Counted from the stretch's first letter, positions 28,501 to 37,321 are shown. The stretch: DNA of 64,000 nt from Bacteroidetes bacterium UBA1941 (GCA_002336805.1 DDEZ01000002.1:558001-622000), one strand, 5' to 3'. Numbers and translations: made by a program. The notes: generated from the sequence alone by a model not told the origin.

Positions 28501-29862
28501 CCTGCCGCTAACCTGAGCAGTGCTACGGCCGCAGATCCTGTCTTCTCACAGACCAATACCAGTGGTGCTGCGGTGGTAAACAACTACATGCTCATCGCTA
28601 CTGGCGGCTGCGCAGATACGGCGTATGTGAATGTGACCGTCACACCTGTCTCGCCAATGACTATCGCAGCCTCAGGGCCTGTCTCTTTCTGCCAGGGAGA
28701 TAGCGTAGTACTGAGCGATAACCTCGCCCCTCAGTCTGACTATCTCTGGTCCAGCGGAGATACCACAGCTACCATCACTGTGAGAAACTCAGGCACCTAT
28801 ACGCTGACCGCGCATGATGCTGCCGGCTGCGCCTATATCAGCAATCCATCCGTGACTGTCACTGCCAATGCAAAGCCGGCACCGGTCCTCGCTCCAAACG
28901 GCGAAGTAGACCAGTCCTGCCCGGGCATCAGCGACGGCAGCCTGACAGTGACCACTGCCACGGGTACTGCTCCATATACCTATACATGGAATACCACACC
29001 AGCACAGAGCGGCCCTACCGCCTCAGGCCTGGATCCGGGTATCTTTACAGTATCCGTATCAGATGCTAATAACTGCACCGGCTCGGTCTCCTATACAGTA
29101 CAGGCGGCCCCGGCCATAGCGCTGGACATAGACTCCCTGCAAAACCTCAGCTGCAATAGCCAGTCTGACGGTCATATCCATGCTGTAGTACTCGGAGGCA
29201 CCGCACCTGCGTCATACCTGTGGTCTACCGGAGCTACTACGCAGGGTATCTATCACCTGCCTGCCGGCAGCTATAGTGTGACCGCTACAGATGCGCATGG
29301 CTGCACCGTAGACTCTACGGTAGCTATCACACAGCCACAGCCTATTACTTTCACTACGGTGAGCCCGCTGCGTATCAGCTATGGAGGCTCAGAGTCTATA
29401 CAGATAGACATCACCCCATCGGGCAACTATAGCTATGCATGGACCCCGTCTACAGGACTCAGCTGTGATATATGCCCTAATCCTGTAGCCTCGCCGCTGC
29501 AGACCACTATGTATATCCTGACTGTCACCGACCCGGTAGGCGGCTGCTCAGGCATAGATACCATCACGCTGTATGTAGATGCGTCAAAGCACTTCTATGT
29601 GCCTAATGCATTCACGCCAAACAGCGACGGTATCAATGACGTCTTTTATGTCTTCCCATACGGCCCGGTCAAGGTGTTTGAGATGGACATCTTTGACCGC
29701 TGGGGCGAGCGGGTTTATTTCTCTAATGATATCGGCTCCGGCTGGGATGGTACCTATCACGGTGTCTATATGAATCCTGGAGACTATGTCTACACGGTGA
29801 CCATCACCTACGCCGACGGGCAGACCATGGCCAGCAAAGGTACTATCACACTGATCCGGTAA
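25522..29862 (+). CDS. Large surface protein: C-type-lectin-like, PKD-like repeats, SprB repeats, T9SS type B sorting domain
   Basis: 1446 residues from the GTG at 25522, which gives a good signal peptide (to about VSAQ, residue 24). Order: C-type lectin-like domain (about 60-210, with VWLGMTDSGS and WLDNSCNG, the WIGL and WND-like positions); an Ig/PKD-like domain (about 215-290); six repeats of about 80 residues with a conserved aromatic T-W-N-F or S-W-N-F core between about 290 and 960, arranged as two-two-two with separate Ig-like units (SGYTYSWSP) interposed; further Ig-like units; two SprB repeats (about 1130-1275, SCPGISDGSLTV and SCNSQSDGHIHAV); and a gliding-motility-associated type B C-terminal domain (VPNAFTPNSDGINDVFYV to TLIR). 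Likely a T9SS-exported surface adhesin. Ligand unknown. Confidence 0.9.
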   Translation: MNNIFSKLYILFGFILFTTGVSAQFSTCDTTLMNAYLNPQGYYRVWVPTQPCSVYYHSTAPKTGIDAHRDAANLGIPQLIIENAQENSDVSAALWAQGIYQTAGSGSAVWLGMTDSGSTYNWRIFATGATPTYYNWTSGDPNNLRPGCYNGTFGCALCTGTNAYWCAYGEDCAVMNASGQWLDNSCNGTTTGNVGGPPIQRMVILEINTCPVIAKPRDTTICAGNSATLSTNVISGGTAPFTYTWAPGGQTTQSITVSPATTTTYTVELSDRWHCKTDSTGTVSVSTPTPPTINVSPATICKNTNANVSLNTVSGTATYTWNFGGGTIGSGSGGGPYTIQWATAGTKTISVTVSDNGCTTTATRTVTVDSATAAFTIAPTSTCANQNVTVTVSGVSATANYTWSFGSGNVVSGTGSGPYTVNWSATGPQTVGLTVTDHGCTATASATVTINPAPTPAFTLSPSTTACQGQAVAVTLIGTASGTATYTWNFHGGTVISGSGAGPYSVSWNTAGSQSVDLTVTDGGCSGTAATQSVTITGGITANAGPDISICPAVPGQLGAPAVSGYTYSWSPTLGLSSATAANPIITIPVNPLGRPIDTFYVVTATSGSCSATDTVHVTLYPNPSSAFTINPTATCVGVNVTINYSGVDSGSAAYSWNFNGGNVVSGSGAGPYSVNWTAPGTPAVTLTVTDHSCTSTTSNTVNVSSTLSPSFTLNPSTTACAGQPVSVTIGGSPSGTATYTWNFNGATVASGTGAGPYAVSWNTNGTKTVDLTVTDNGCTGTTSQSIAIANTAAADAGSDIQLCPGVAGALGSTPVSGYTYSWAPAWGLSSTTVANPTITIPGNPTGAIIDTFYIVTATTGACSATDTVNVRIYPDIDNSFVVSTHSACAGDPITVTYAGTVSATATYTWNFSGANVLSGSGAGPYQLSWTAQGSYSVSLSTTDNGCTATASATTITIGTRPTAYAGNDTTVCSGTSVQLGAAATAGVTYAWTPAANLSSATAADPVFSQTNTSGAAVVNNYMLIATGGCADTAYVNVTVTPVSPMTIAASGPVSFCQGDSVVLSDNLAPQSDYLWSSGDTTATITVRNSGTYTLTAHDAAGCAYISNPSVTVTANAKPAPVLAPNGEVDQSCPGISDGSLTVTTATGTAPYTYTWNTTPAQSGPTASGLDPGIFTVSVSDANNCTGSVSYTVQAAPAIALDIDSLQNLSCNSQSDGHIHAVVLGGTAPASYLWSTGATTQGIYHLPAGSYSVTATDAHGCTVDSTVAITQPQPITFTTVSPLRISYGGSESIQIDITPSGNYSYAWTPSTGLSCDICPNPVASPLQTTMYILTVTDPVGGCSGIDTITLYVDASKHFYVPNAFTPNSDGINDVFYVFPYGPVKVFEMDIFDRWGERVYFSNDIGSGWDGTYHGVYMNPGDYVYTVTITYADGQTMASKGTITLIR

Positions 29863-29910
29863 AGACAGTCTGCCGGAAAGCATTACCTTTGTGGCGTAAA
29901 AGGTCACGAA

Positions 29911-30147
29911 ATGAAATTTCTGGAGATACTGGAGCGGGCGTGGATGATAGCGGCGATAGCAGCTGTAGCGCTGGGTGTATTTAACCTGGTCACCTACCAG
30001 AAGTTTGACCGCCTGGTTTATTTCCCTATCATATGTGCGGGTTTCTGTGTGATGATCTACATGAATATCCGTGGGCAGCGCCGCTTCCGCACCAAAATGC
30101 TGCAGGACGAGGCTCAGCGCAAGGCAAACGCGCCTAAAAGCGAATAG
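29911..30147 (+). CDS. Small two-helix membrane protein, unknown
   Basis: 78 residues. Two hydrophobic stretches (about 10-27 and 38-53) and a basic C-terminal tail (GQRRFRTKMLQDEAQRKAN). Short proteins of this layout are common in Bacteroidota genomes near this kind of locus; none can be assigned a function. The CorC/GldE-like gene starts 20 bases downstream and the two are likely cotranscribed. Confidence 0.7.
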   Translation: MKFLEILERAWMIAAIAAVALGVFNLVTYQKFDRLVYFPIICAGFCVMIYMNIRGQRRFRTKMLQDEAQRKANAPKSE

Positions 30148-30167
30148 CACTATATTTACACTCCCAG

Positions 30168-31433
30168 ATGGAAGTATTCTTATTATTACTCAGCCTGCTG
30201 CTTATTGCTTTTTTCTCCGGCATAGAGATATCCTTTGTCTCTGCCAATAAGCTGCGTATAGAGCTGCTCAAAGAGAAATCAGGCAGCGCGCGTATCATAG
30301 CGGGGTTCAATCAGGACCCCTCCCGCTTTATCAGTACGATGCTCATCGGGCTCAATATCGTACTCGTACTCTTCGGTAGTATGATGTCCAAGATACTGAC
30401 GCCGGAGCGCCTGCCATTCCTGCCACATGGCGAGGTACCGCTACTCATGATCCATACGCTGGTCACTACAGTTCTCGTTCTCATACTGGGAGAGCTGCTG
30501 CCCAAGCTGCTTTTCCGCATCAATGCGGACCGCATGTTGTTGATCTTTGCCTATCCTGTGCGCGGCGTTTACGTGCTGCTCATGCCGCTGACCAATATTT
30601 TTCATACCATCTCCAGCAAGGTGATAAAAGCTGCCTCCGGCAAGGACTATCATGAGGGCAAGCAGGACTTTACCGAAGATGACCTGGAGTACCTGATCAA
30701 AGAGTCTGCCGCCAGCGAGGAGAAAGATGAAGATGAAACGGACAACCTGAACTCTGAGATATTTGAGCGCGCACTAAACCTCAAAGAGGTGAAAGTGAAA
30801 AGCTGTATGGTGCCGCGACCTGAGATATCTGCCATAGAAGCCGATGAGCCGATAGAAGAGCTGCGCAGGAGGTTCAAAGAAACCAAGCACTCGCGGCTGA
30901 TAGTATATGACGATACGATAGATAAAGTGATCGGCTACGTACACCACCTCGACCTGCTGAAAAATCCCGTCTCCATCCGCCAGTTCATCAGGACCATAGA
31001 GGTGGTACCATCATCTATGAATGCACAAGACCTGATGGTGCAGCTGGTCAAGGAGCGCAAGAGCATAGCCTGGGTAGTAGATGAATACGGTGGCACTGCA
31101 GGTATCATCACGCTGGAGGACCTCATGGAGGAGATATTTGGCGAGATAGAGGACGAGCATGACGTAGAGGAGCTCACCGAGAAGAAGATCAATAGCAAGG
31201 AATATATCTTCTCTGCCCGCCTGGAGGTAGACTACCTCAATAAGGAATACGACCTAGATATACCAGAGGGCGAGTATGAGACACTGTCAGGATATATAGT
31301 GGCGCATCATGAGGATATCCCAGAGCAGGGTGAGACGATCAATGTAGATCAGTTTGAGATCAAGATCATAAAAGCAACAGACAAGCAGGTCACGCTCGTG
31401 CAGCTGCGCGTAGTACAGAAAAAGGACGAATAA
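30168..31433 (+). CDS. CNNM/CorC (HlyC) family membrane protein, GldE-like
   Basis: 421 residues. N-terminal DUF21 membrane domain (about 1-130) with FFSGIEISFVSANKLRIELL and a run of helices, two CBS motifs (about 205-325, KVKSCMVPRPEISAIEAD and SIAWVVDEYGGTAGIITLEDLMEEIFGEI), and a C-terminal transporter-associated (CorC_HlyC) domain with ARLEVDYLNKEYD. In Bacteroidota the same architecture is found in GldE, linked to gliding motility, and in CorC-type metal handling; sequence alone does not decide between them. The neighbouring large SprB protein makes the GldE reading attractive but unproven. Confidence 0.87.
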   Translation: MEVFLLLLSLLLIAFFSGIEISFVSANKLRIELLKEKSGSARIIAGFNQDPSRFISTMLIGLNIVLVLFGSMMSKILTPERLPFLPHGEVPLLMIHTLVTTVLVLILGELLPKLLFRINADRMLLIFAYPVRGVYVLLMPLTNIFHTISSKVIKAASGKDYHEGKQDFTEDDLEYLIKESAASEEKDEDETDNLNSEIFERALNLKEVKVKSCMVPRPEISAIEADEPIEELRRRFKETKHSRLIVYDDTIDKVIGYVHHLDLLKNPVSIRQFIRTIEVVPSSMNAQDLMVQLVKERKSIAWVVDEYGGTAGIITLEDLMEEIFGEIEDEHDVEELTEKKINSKEYIFSARLEVDYLNKEYDLDIPEGEYETLSGYIVAHHEDIPEQGETINVDQFEIKIIKATDKQVTLVQLRVVQKKDE

Positions 31434-31439
31434 AACCGC

Positions 31440-32237
31440 TTACAGGCTCCCGGTCCTGCCGCCATCTACAGGCACATTGATACCGCTGATATATGCTGCC
31501 GCCGGTGTAGCCAGAAAGGCCACAGCCGCCGCCACTTCCTCCGGCTTTGCAAACCTGCCGAGGGGTATCTCTGCCAGCATTTCTTTCTCTACTGCATCAG
31601 CAGCTATCTTTTGCTTCTCGCTCTTATTAGCTACGATCTCTTTGAGTCTTTCGGTCTGCGTAGCACCCGGTAGCACGTTGTTTACAGTGATGCCATACTC
31701 ACCGAGTTCATTGGCCATGGTCTTGGCCCAGCTGGCTACTGCGCCGCGTATCGTATTGCTCACACCGAGCCCCTTGAGGGGGATCTTCACCGATGTAGAG
31801 ATGATATTGATCACCCGGCCATAGCCATCCTTTTTCATCCCCTCCATCATCAGTGTGGTGAGGAGGTGATTGCAGATCAGGTGATTGTTGAATGCTGTGA
31901 GAAACTCATCCTCCATAGCGCTGGTGATCTTGCCTGATGGCGGGCCTCCGGTGTTATTGACGAGGATATGATAGGTCTTGTTTGTCTTCATCATGTGGCG
32001 CTCCACTGCAGCGCGCAGCTTCTCAGGATTGGAAAAATCTGCCACCAGGTAGTCATGGCGCTGCTCTGCACCGGCGCTGAAGCTGAGGTCTATCAGCCCC
32101 TGCATCAGGGCCGTCTCCGTGCGTGCCACGAGGGTTACATTGGCGCCGAGTTTTGCCAGTTCTGTGGCTATAGCCTTGCCTATGCCTTTGCTGCTGCCAG
32201 ATACGAATGCGTTTTTGCCGGAGAGATCGAGATTCAT
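31440..32237 (-). CDS. SDR family oxidoreductase
   Basis: 265 residues from ATG 32237 (MNLDLSGKNAFVSGSSKGIG), chosen because the nucleotide-binding GxxxGxG (GSSKGIG, about 13-19) then lies in its normal place; a further 29 in-frame residues upstream look non-coding. Other classical-SDR features: NNTGGP (about 96-101), a serine-containing strand NIISTSVK and the tyrosine is not in a clear YxxxK (GYGRVINII), and a C-terminal ISGINVPVDGG. Cofactor and substrate unknown. It is convergent with the CorC-like gene and diverges from the 3-hydroxyanthranilate dioxygenase gene. Confidence 0.87.
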   Translation of the reverse strand: MNLDLSGKNAFVSGSSKGIGKAIATELAKLGANVTLVARTETALMQGLIDLSFSAGAEQRHDYLVADFSNPEKLRAAVERHMMKTNKTYHILVNNTGGPPSGKITSAMEDEFLTAFNNHLICNHLLTTLMMEGMKKDGYGRVINIISTSVKIPLKGLGVSNTIRGAVASWAKTMANELGEYGITVNNVLPGATQTERLKEIVANKSEKQKIAADAVEKEMLAEIPLGRFAKPEEVAAAVAFLATPAAAYISGINVPVDGGRTGSL

Positions 32238-32373
32238 GGAGATATGTATTTGAAAACTACCGTGGTAAAATAAGCAAAAAATAAGATGGCGATCCGCCTC
32301 ATGGCACATACGTGCAAAAGTCATTCGTTTCTTATGGCAGGTTGCTTATTTTCACCTTATAAAACTTACCATC

Positions 32374-32886
32374 ATGATAGCACCCGCTTTCAGCTTCAAG
32401 AAATGGATAGACGAGCACCGCCATCTGCTCCGGCCACCAGTGATGAATCAGGTAGTGTATAAAGACAGCAAGGATTTCATAGTGATGGTAGTGGGTGGGC
32501 CTAATAAGCGCAAGGACTTTCATGTGAATGGCACAGAGGAGTTCTTCTATCAGCTGGAGGGCAATATCGTGGTCAAGACTGTACAGGATGGCAAAATAGT
32601 AGATGTGCCTATCGGCGAGGGAGAGATATTTCTGCTGCCGGCAGGTACGCCGCACTCGCCACGTCGGCCCGAGGGTAGTGTGGGCCTCGTCATGGAGGTA
32701 CCGCGCCCTGAGACTGTAGAAGATGGATTCCAATGGTACTGCGAAAACTGTGGCCATCTGCTCTACGAGGCCAAAGTACCCGTGCAGGACATCGTAAAAG
32801 ACCTACCAGTGGTCATGGATAAATTCTATGCTGATAAATCACTCTGCACCTGCAGCAAGTGCGGCAGTGTCATGGAGAAACCTTGA
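32374..32886 (+). CDS. 3-hydroxyanthranilate 3,4-dioxygenase
   Basis: 170 residues, cupin-fold non-haem iron dioxygenase of the kynurenine pathway, ring-opening 3-hydroxyanthranilate on the way to quinolinate. Signature: FHVNGTEEFFYQLEGNI with the metal histidine and glutamate (about 50-66), the second histidine in AGTPHSPRRP (about 91-100), and, typical of the bacterial and fungal form, the C-terminal rubredoxin-like iron site CENCGH and CTCSKCG. Full length. The adjacent SDR gene diverges from it; other kynurenine genes are not in the window. Confidence 0.95.
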   Translation: MIAPAFSFKKWIDEHRHLLRPPVMNQVVYKDSKDFIVMVVGGPNKRKDFHVNGTEEFFYQLEGNIVVKTVQDGKIVDVPIGEGEIFLLPAGTPHSPRRPEGSVGLVMEVPRPETVEDGFQWYCENCGHLLYEAKVPVQDIVKDLPVVMDKFYADKSLCTCSKCGSVMEKP

Positions 32887-32888
32887 GT

Positions 32889-32920
32889 GGTATTAAGTAG
32901 TAGGTATTCGGTAGTAAGAC
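32889..32920 (-). repeat. Dispersed TACTTAATACT-type repeat, copy A
   Basis: Degenerate copy of a short AT-rich repeat also found at 50734-50750 and 57934-57964. On the minus strand this copy reads CTACTTAATACC at its end, shared with the 57934 copy. Confidence 0.45.
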
Positions 32921-32978
32921 TGACAGCCCAATGCATGGCTTGAAATTCTATCGCAGGAAGACTTTAATACCAGAGCGT

Positions 32979-33365
32979 TTAATTCAGGGCGAAAGTAGCC
33001 TCGAGTTTGAACAGTGGGATATTCACTTCAAATATTTCCTGAGTGGCCTTATTCTGAAAGAAGTAGCTGCCCTCCATCGTGCCGAGTGGCGTGATCAGGT
33101 TGCAGCCTGATACATACTCATGCATATCTCCCTTATAGAGCACCGGCTGGCGGCCTACCACGCCCTCGCCCTCTACTATCTCCACACCGCCTATACCATT
33201 GGTGATGATCCAGCGGCGGCTTAGTAGCTGCACGGTGTAGTCATTGTGGTTGGATATACTGATCTTATAGGCAAAGACAAAGCGGTTCTCATCCGGTCGG
33301 GAGTGCCCGTCCTGGTACATTGTCTGTACGGAGACCTCGATACCTGCTGTGATTTCTGAGACCAT
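32979..33365 (-). CDS. apaG: ApaG domain protein
   Basis: 128 residues: the family's usual length for a stand-alone ApaG protein. Visible features: EISVQTMYQ-like N-terminus (IEVSVQTMYQ), FAYKISISNHNDYTVQLLSRRWIIT, and GVVGRQPVLYKGDMHEYVSG, matching the conserved ApaG beta-sandwich. ApaG is linked in enterobacteria to cobalt/magnesium efflux and, more recently, to cleavage-resistant pyrophosphate binding; its role here is not known. The gene upstream on the same strand is gmk. Confidence 0.93.
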   Translation of the reverse strand: MVSEITAGIEVSVQTMYQDGHSRPDENRFVFAYKISISNHNDYTVQLLSRRWIITNGIGGVEIVEGEGVVGRQPVLYKGDMHEYVSGCNLITPLGTMEGSYFFQNKATQEIFEVNIPLFKLEATFALN

Positions 33366-33496
33366 GTCGGGGAGATTTATGACCCGAAGTTATAAACGGA
33401 AATGATACCGCCAAGCGTCCCGCTAAAAAATAAAAAAGGGAGAAACTGACATTCATTTGAGGCGTGAATATCAATGCGGTACAGATGGCCTAATTA

Positions 33497-34111
33497 CTAG
33501 TGTGCAGGATGCGCTTCTGCTTTCTTGAGGAAGTTGGTGATCACATTCTTGACATTCATAAAGGCAATGTCAAAGTCATCATTCACCACTACTTTGTCAG
33601 CTTTGTCTTTGTATGCCAGTTCTTGCTCAGCTTTTTTGATGCGCTTCTTGAGGCTGTCTTTGCTTTCGGTGTTGCGGTTTTCCAGTCGGCGTGCCAGAGT
33701 TTCCTTGTCCGGGGGTGAGATGAATATCACCAGGGCATCATTGCCATAGGCTTTCTTGATATTTTCTGCACCCTTTACATCCATATCAAAGATCGCGATC
33801 TTGCGCTGGCTCCAGATGCGCTCTATCTCGCTGCGCAGGGTACCATAGTATTGGCCCGGATATACCTCCTCGTGCTCCACCAGATCTCCCTTTTGTACGC
33901 GCTGCTGAAACTCATTGTGCGTCACAAAATAGTAGTGCTTGCCATCTATCTCGCCCTCGCGCCTCTCACGTGTGGTCAGTGATATGCTAAACTCGAGGTC
34001 TATGCGCTGTCTGATCAGCTTTTTGACGATGGTCGACTTGCCGGCACCAGACGGTGCTGTGATGACGATGATCTTCCTGGGCGGTACTACTACATGAAAG
34101 TCGTGAGACAT
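33497..34111 (-). CDS. gmk: Guanylate kinase
   Basis: 204 residues from ATG 34111 (MSHDFHVVVPPRKI), with P-loop APSGAGKST (about 20-28), and GMP-binding TTRERREGEIDG and EHEEVYPGQYYGT motifs, and the lid segment RLENRNTESKDSLKKR. Converts GMP to GDP using ATP. An extra upstream frame to 34198 is probably not translated. It follows yicC on the same strand by 129 bases, a common gene pair. Confidence 0.97.
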   Translation of the reverse strand: MSHDFHVVVPPRKIIVITAPSGAGKSTIVKKLIRQRIDLEFSISLTTRERREGEIDGKHYYFVTHNEFQQRVQKGDLVEHEEVYPGQYYGTLRSEIERIWSQRKIAIFDMDVKGAENIKKAYGNDALVIFISPPDKETLARRLENRNTESKDSLKKRIKKAEQELAYKDKADKVVVNDDFDIAFMNVKNVITNFLKKAEAHPAH

Positions 34112-34240
34112 AAGGCTATGATTTGGAAGCGCTAATTTGATAAAAAAACGGGAGGTAGAGTAATGACGTTGAAGAGGCCAAAAATGCCTGCGCCACATAG
34201 AAACATAGAGACATAGAAATACACTTGTTCTAACCAGCTT

Positions 34241-35119
34241 TTAAAGGATATTATTGATCTGCTCTTTGATCTTTTCGAGCTCGTCTTTCATGTTCACCAC
34301 CAGCTTTTGGATAGGTGCATGGCTGGCCTTGGAGCCGAGTGTATTGATCTCGCGGCCTATCTCCTGGCCTATGAAGTTCAGCTTGCGGCCCTTCATATCA
34401 TCCTTGCCGGCCATCACCTCACGGTAGTATTCACAGTGGGCTTTGAGGCGCGTCAGCTCCTCCGTGATGTCCAGCTTCTCTATATAGTAGACCAGCTCCT
34501 GCTCCAGGCGGTTAGCGTCTATTTTATCTTTGCCTATGGCCGCTTCCACGCTTGTTTCCAGCCTGGATTTGATCTCTGCCACGCGGTCTTTGTCCATAGC
34601 TCTCACCTCTTGGGCATACTGGTCTATGAGGGCTATGCGCTGCAGCATATCATCCGCTAGTATCTTGCCCTCATCAGCGCGGAAGCCATTCAGCCCGTCC
34701 AGCGCCTGCATGATGGCCTTTTCTATCGCCTTCCACTCCTCCTCGTCAGACTCCTCTGCGGCGCTGGCGGCTATCTCGGGTAGCTGCAGGATGGTAGAGA
34801 TCAGGTTGTCAGACGGTGCGCCCACCTCGTCTGCTATCTGGCGGAGCTCCTGGTAGTAGGCTTTGATCACGCGCTTATTGAGCAGTACCTCGGGGGTATG
34901 GTCTTCTTTCTCTATGGTCACATAGACATCCACCTTGCCCCGCTGTAGTTTGTCTTGTATCAGTGTGCGCAGGTTGTACTCTTGCTCACGAAACTGGGTA
35001 GTAAACTTGAGGGAAAGATCGAGGCCTTTCTGGCTATTGAGAGAACGTACTTCGGCTATGATCGTCTTGTTTTTGAAGGCTACGTGAGCCTTGCCGAAGC
35101 CCGTCATGGAATACAGCAT
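34241..35119 (-). CDS. YicC family endoribonuclease-like protein
   Basis: 292 residues from ATG 35119 (MLYSMTGFGKA), the characteristic N-terminus of the family; in-frame residues further upstream do not fit. YicC_N domain about 2-155 with AEVRSLNSQKGLDLSL and a C-terminal DUF1732 domain (about 210-292) with NRLEQELVYYIEKLDI and LNFIGQEIGREINTLGSK. YicC proteins have RNA-cleaving activity in E. coli. Located just upstream of gmk, a conserved neighbour in many bacteria. Confidence 0.95.
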   Translation of the reverse strand: MLYSMTGFGKAHVAFKNKTIIAEVRSLNSQKGLDLSLKFTTQFREQEYNLRTLIQDKLQRGKVDVYVTIEKEDHTPEVLLNKRVIKAYYQELRQIADEVGAPSDNLISTILQLPEIAASAAEESDEEEWKAIEKAIMQALDGLNGFRADEGKILADDMLQRIALIDQYAQEVRAMDKDRVAEIKSRLETSVEAAIGKDKIDANRLEQELVYYIEKLDITEELTRLKAHCEYYREVMAGKDDMKGRKLNFIGQEIGREINTLGSKASHAPIQKLVVNMKDELEKIKEQINNIL

Positions 35120-35151
35120 CGCGGATATTTTACGCAATATACAAATGATTA

Positions 35152-35159
35152 TACTTTTG
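35152..35159 (+). promoter_or_regulatory. Putative Bacteroidota -7 box for the TPR gene
   Basis: TACTTTTG ends four bases before the ATG at 35164, implying a nearly leaderless transcript if it is used. No TTG -33 element at normal spacing. Confidence 0.35.
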
Positions 35160-35163
35160 GGCC

Positions 35164-36576
35164 ATGGCAAAAACGCTTCTATCCCTGCTACTCGCACTGG
35201 CAGGCCTCACTGCTACCGCGCAGGAGGCTATCGTTAATCAGGCTACCCTGCTCATAGCAGAGGGCAAATACAAAGATGCCGAGGGCTACCTCGACTCTAT
35301 CCTCCGCTCCGAGCCGCGAAATGTAACGGCCCTCATGATGAAGGGCAACGTACTGCTAAACTATGCTCTCATAGAGACCCCGGCCCTTCATATCATTTCC
35401 GCCGATGATGAATCGATCCTGACACCTGATCTGGCCAGCCTCAGAGAAAATATCACCGTGGTGCCGCGCCCGGCAGCACGCCGCATAGCCGGTCTTTGGC
35501 TGCAGGGGATAGCCATAGACTCCTCCCGCCTGGACCTGCGCAAGGGGCTCTGCAGCCTATATGGTATGGCGCTCATGTGTGACGAGTTGATGGCATACCT
35601 CCCCATCATAGACAGTGCTGCCAGAGGCTTGGGCGATGACTTTGCCTATACGCTGGCAGACTATGCACGGCTCCTGCACGAGCGGGGCGATACTGCAGGT
35701 GCATATATGGTGTACCGCAAGGTTATGGCGCTGCACCCCACCATGCATGGATTGAATTGCACGCTTGCATCGTTGTATTTCTCCGCAGGAGATATCACTC
35801 ATGCGGGTGAGTATGCGGCACGTGGGCTGCGCAGCGCTACATCAGACAGAGATGCCTGTGCAGATGCGCGTGAGGTATACTCTCTCGTCGCTCCCGCAGA
35901 CTCTGTGCCGGCTATGCTGGCAGCTACTGAGCCGGACACAGTGTATGGCGACCACCTGTTTTATGCAGGGCTGCATAAATTTGCGCATCACGATACGGGC
36001 TGGAAGAAGGACATCAATCATTATCTCGACAAGTTTCAAATAGCAGCCGATAGCAATCAGGTTTTTGAGGCGGCCCTTTACCTCGCCACTGATCCTGATG
36101 CGGAGACCTATCACGGGCTACTGTCCCTGCTCACCTATCATATAGGAGACTATGGTGCCCGCCTGATCACTACCCGCCTGCGCCACGACTTTGCCGATAG
36201 CACGCTCCCATGGATCATAGAAGCACAGATACTGCTCAATGATAAGCGCTATAAAGATGCAGCAGCGCTACTTACTTCATTTATGGATAGGCATGGTGCT
36301 ACTACAGAGGCGCAGCAGTACTACGCCTATGCCTTGTATCAATCCGGAGAGCACAAGGCTGCCATCACAGCATGGGATAAGTACCTGAACATGCAAAAGA
36401 AAGCCGGCAACACATCAGATAGCACTCTGGCTGTGCCTTACTACTACATAGCCCGATCCTATTGGCTGATGGGAGACAAGACCAGGTCCGGCGACTACTT
36501 TGCCAAAATACTGGCCGGCAAAGATGATTCTAAATATGCCTATCTGGCCAAGCTCTCAATGGAGGCGCTCAAATGA
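35164..36576 (+). CDS. Exported TPR-repeat protein
   Basis: 470 residues with a signal peptide (1-21, ending ATAQ). Composed of helical repeats: pairs of helices of about 34 residues can be seen at about 25-60 (ATLLIAEGKYKDAEGYLDSI, then ALMMKGNVLLNY), 160-235 (AGAYMVYRKVMALHPTM, YFSAGDITHAGEYAARGL) and 370-460 (YALYQSGEHKAAITAWDKYL). No catalytic domain. TPR proteins with signal peptides usually assist periplasmic assembly or act as scaffolds. It diverges from yicC across 44 bases, ends directly against the convergent DUF502 gene. Confidence 0.85.
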   Translation: MAKTLLSLLLALAGLTATAQEAIVNQATLLIAEGKYKDAEGYLDSILRSEPRNVTALMMKGNVLLNYALIETPALHIISADDESILTPDLASLRENITVVPRPAARRIAGLWLQGIAIDSSRLDLRKGLCSLYGMALMCDELMAYLPIIDSAARGLGDDFAYTLADYARLLHERGDTAGAYMVYRKVMALHPTMHGLNCTLASLYFSAGDITHAGEYAARGLRSATSDRDACADAREVYSLVAPADSVPAMLAATEPDTVYGDHLFYAGLHKFAHHDTGWKKDINHYLDKFQIAADSNQVFEAALYLATDPDAETYHGLLSLLTYHIGDYGARLITTRLRHDFADSTLPWIIEAQILLNDKRYKDAAALLTSFMDRHGATTEAQQYYAYALYQSGEHKAAITAWDKYLNMQKKAGNTSDSTLAVPYYYIARSYWLMGDKTRSGDYFAKILAGKDDSKYAYLAKLSMEALK

Positions 36577-37239
36577 TCAGAGCACCTCGCGGCCTTCTGC
36601 AGGAGGAGTGGTATGTGGCTTCTCTTCCGGCACTTCCATCACTCCGCCGGAGAGTATATACTTCATAGCATGGGCTGAGCCCACGTGTGGTAGTGTGCGT
36701 ACCAGGTCCTTATCTACTACATAGAGGTTTCCCGTGAATCCATAAGAGTCAGGGCAGTATACAGCCACCTTGTCCTTGATGTCAAATTCATCCAGGTCAT
36801 CCTGTGTGATAAATCCCATGCGGTAGAGCCCCGTACCTCTGCCCATCTCCATGATGACCGGGCGGTTAAACTTCTTCTTGTTACTGATAAAGGCGGAGAT
36901 AAAGTCTTTGAACGAAGCATAGATGTCCTTGACCAGAGGTGTGTGCTCCAGCAGGTTTTCCATGATCTCCATCAGCGGCCGGACGATCACTGTAGAGCCC
37001 AAAAATCCTATCAGCGTGATAAAGGCTACAAAGACAATGATACCTATGCCCGGGAAACTAAAGTGCAGGAAACGCTGCAGCAGCGGTTTCGTATTGCTGT
37101 CAAACAGGTCAAAGATCTGATAGATGGCCCAGAAGGTAAAGAAGGCTGGCCCCACCAGCAGGAGTCCCTGCAGGAAGTAGGATCCGAGGCGGCGGCCCAG
37201 TGTCTTGCGTTTCTCCCGGAGGTCGGTCAGTGTAGGCAT
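36577..37239 (-). CDS. DUF502 membrane protein
   Basis: 220 residues. Two hydrophobic helices (about 22-44 and 62-84), the second followed by the family's PLMEIMENLLEHTPLVKDIYASFKDF region, then a soluble beta-rich domain (about 120-200) with VIMEMGRGTGLYRMGFITQ and VYCPDSYGFTGNLYVV (each family hallmark). The C-terminus is short and charged. Function unknown; the family is widespread in Bacteroidota and Proteobacteria. Confidence 0.9.
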   Translation of the reverse strand: MPTLTDLREKRKTLGRRLGSYFLQGLLLVGPAFFTFWAIYQIFDLFDSNTKPLLQRFLHFSFPGIGIIVFVAFITLIGFLGSTVIVRPLMEIMENLLEHTPLVKDIYASFKDFISAFISNKKKFNRPVIMEMGRGTGLYRMGFITQDDLDEFDIKDKVAVYCPDSYGFTGNLYVVDKDLVRTLPHVGSAHAMKYILSGGVMEVPEEKPHTTPPAEGREVL

Positions 37240-37321
37240 AAGGCCGCAAAGGTACCCCGAAATCGCGGCTCCCGAAAGTTTTTCCCTGCTTTTTCAGTAA
37301 GTTTGGAGGGATAGTCATTCA

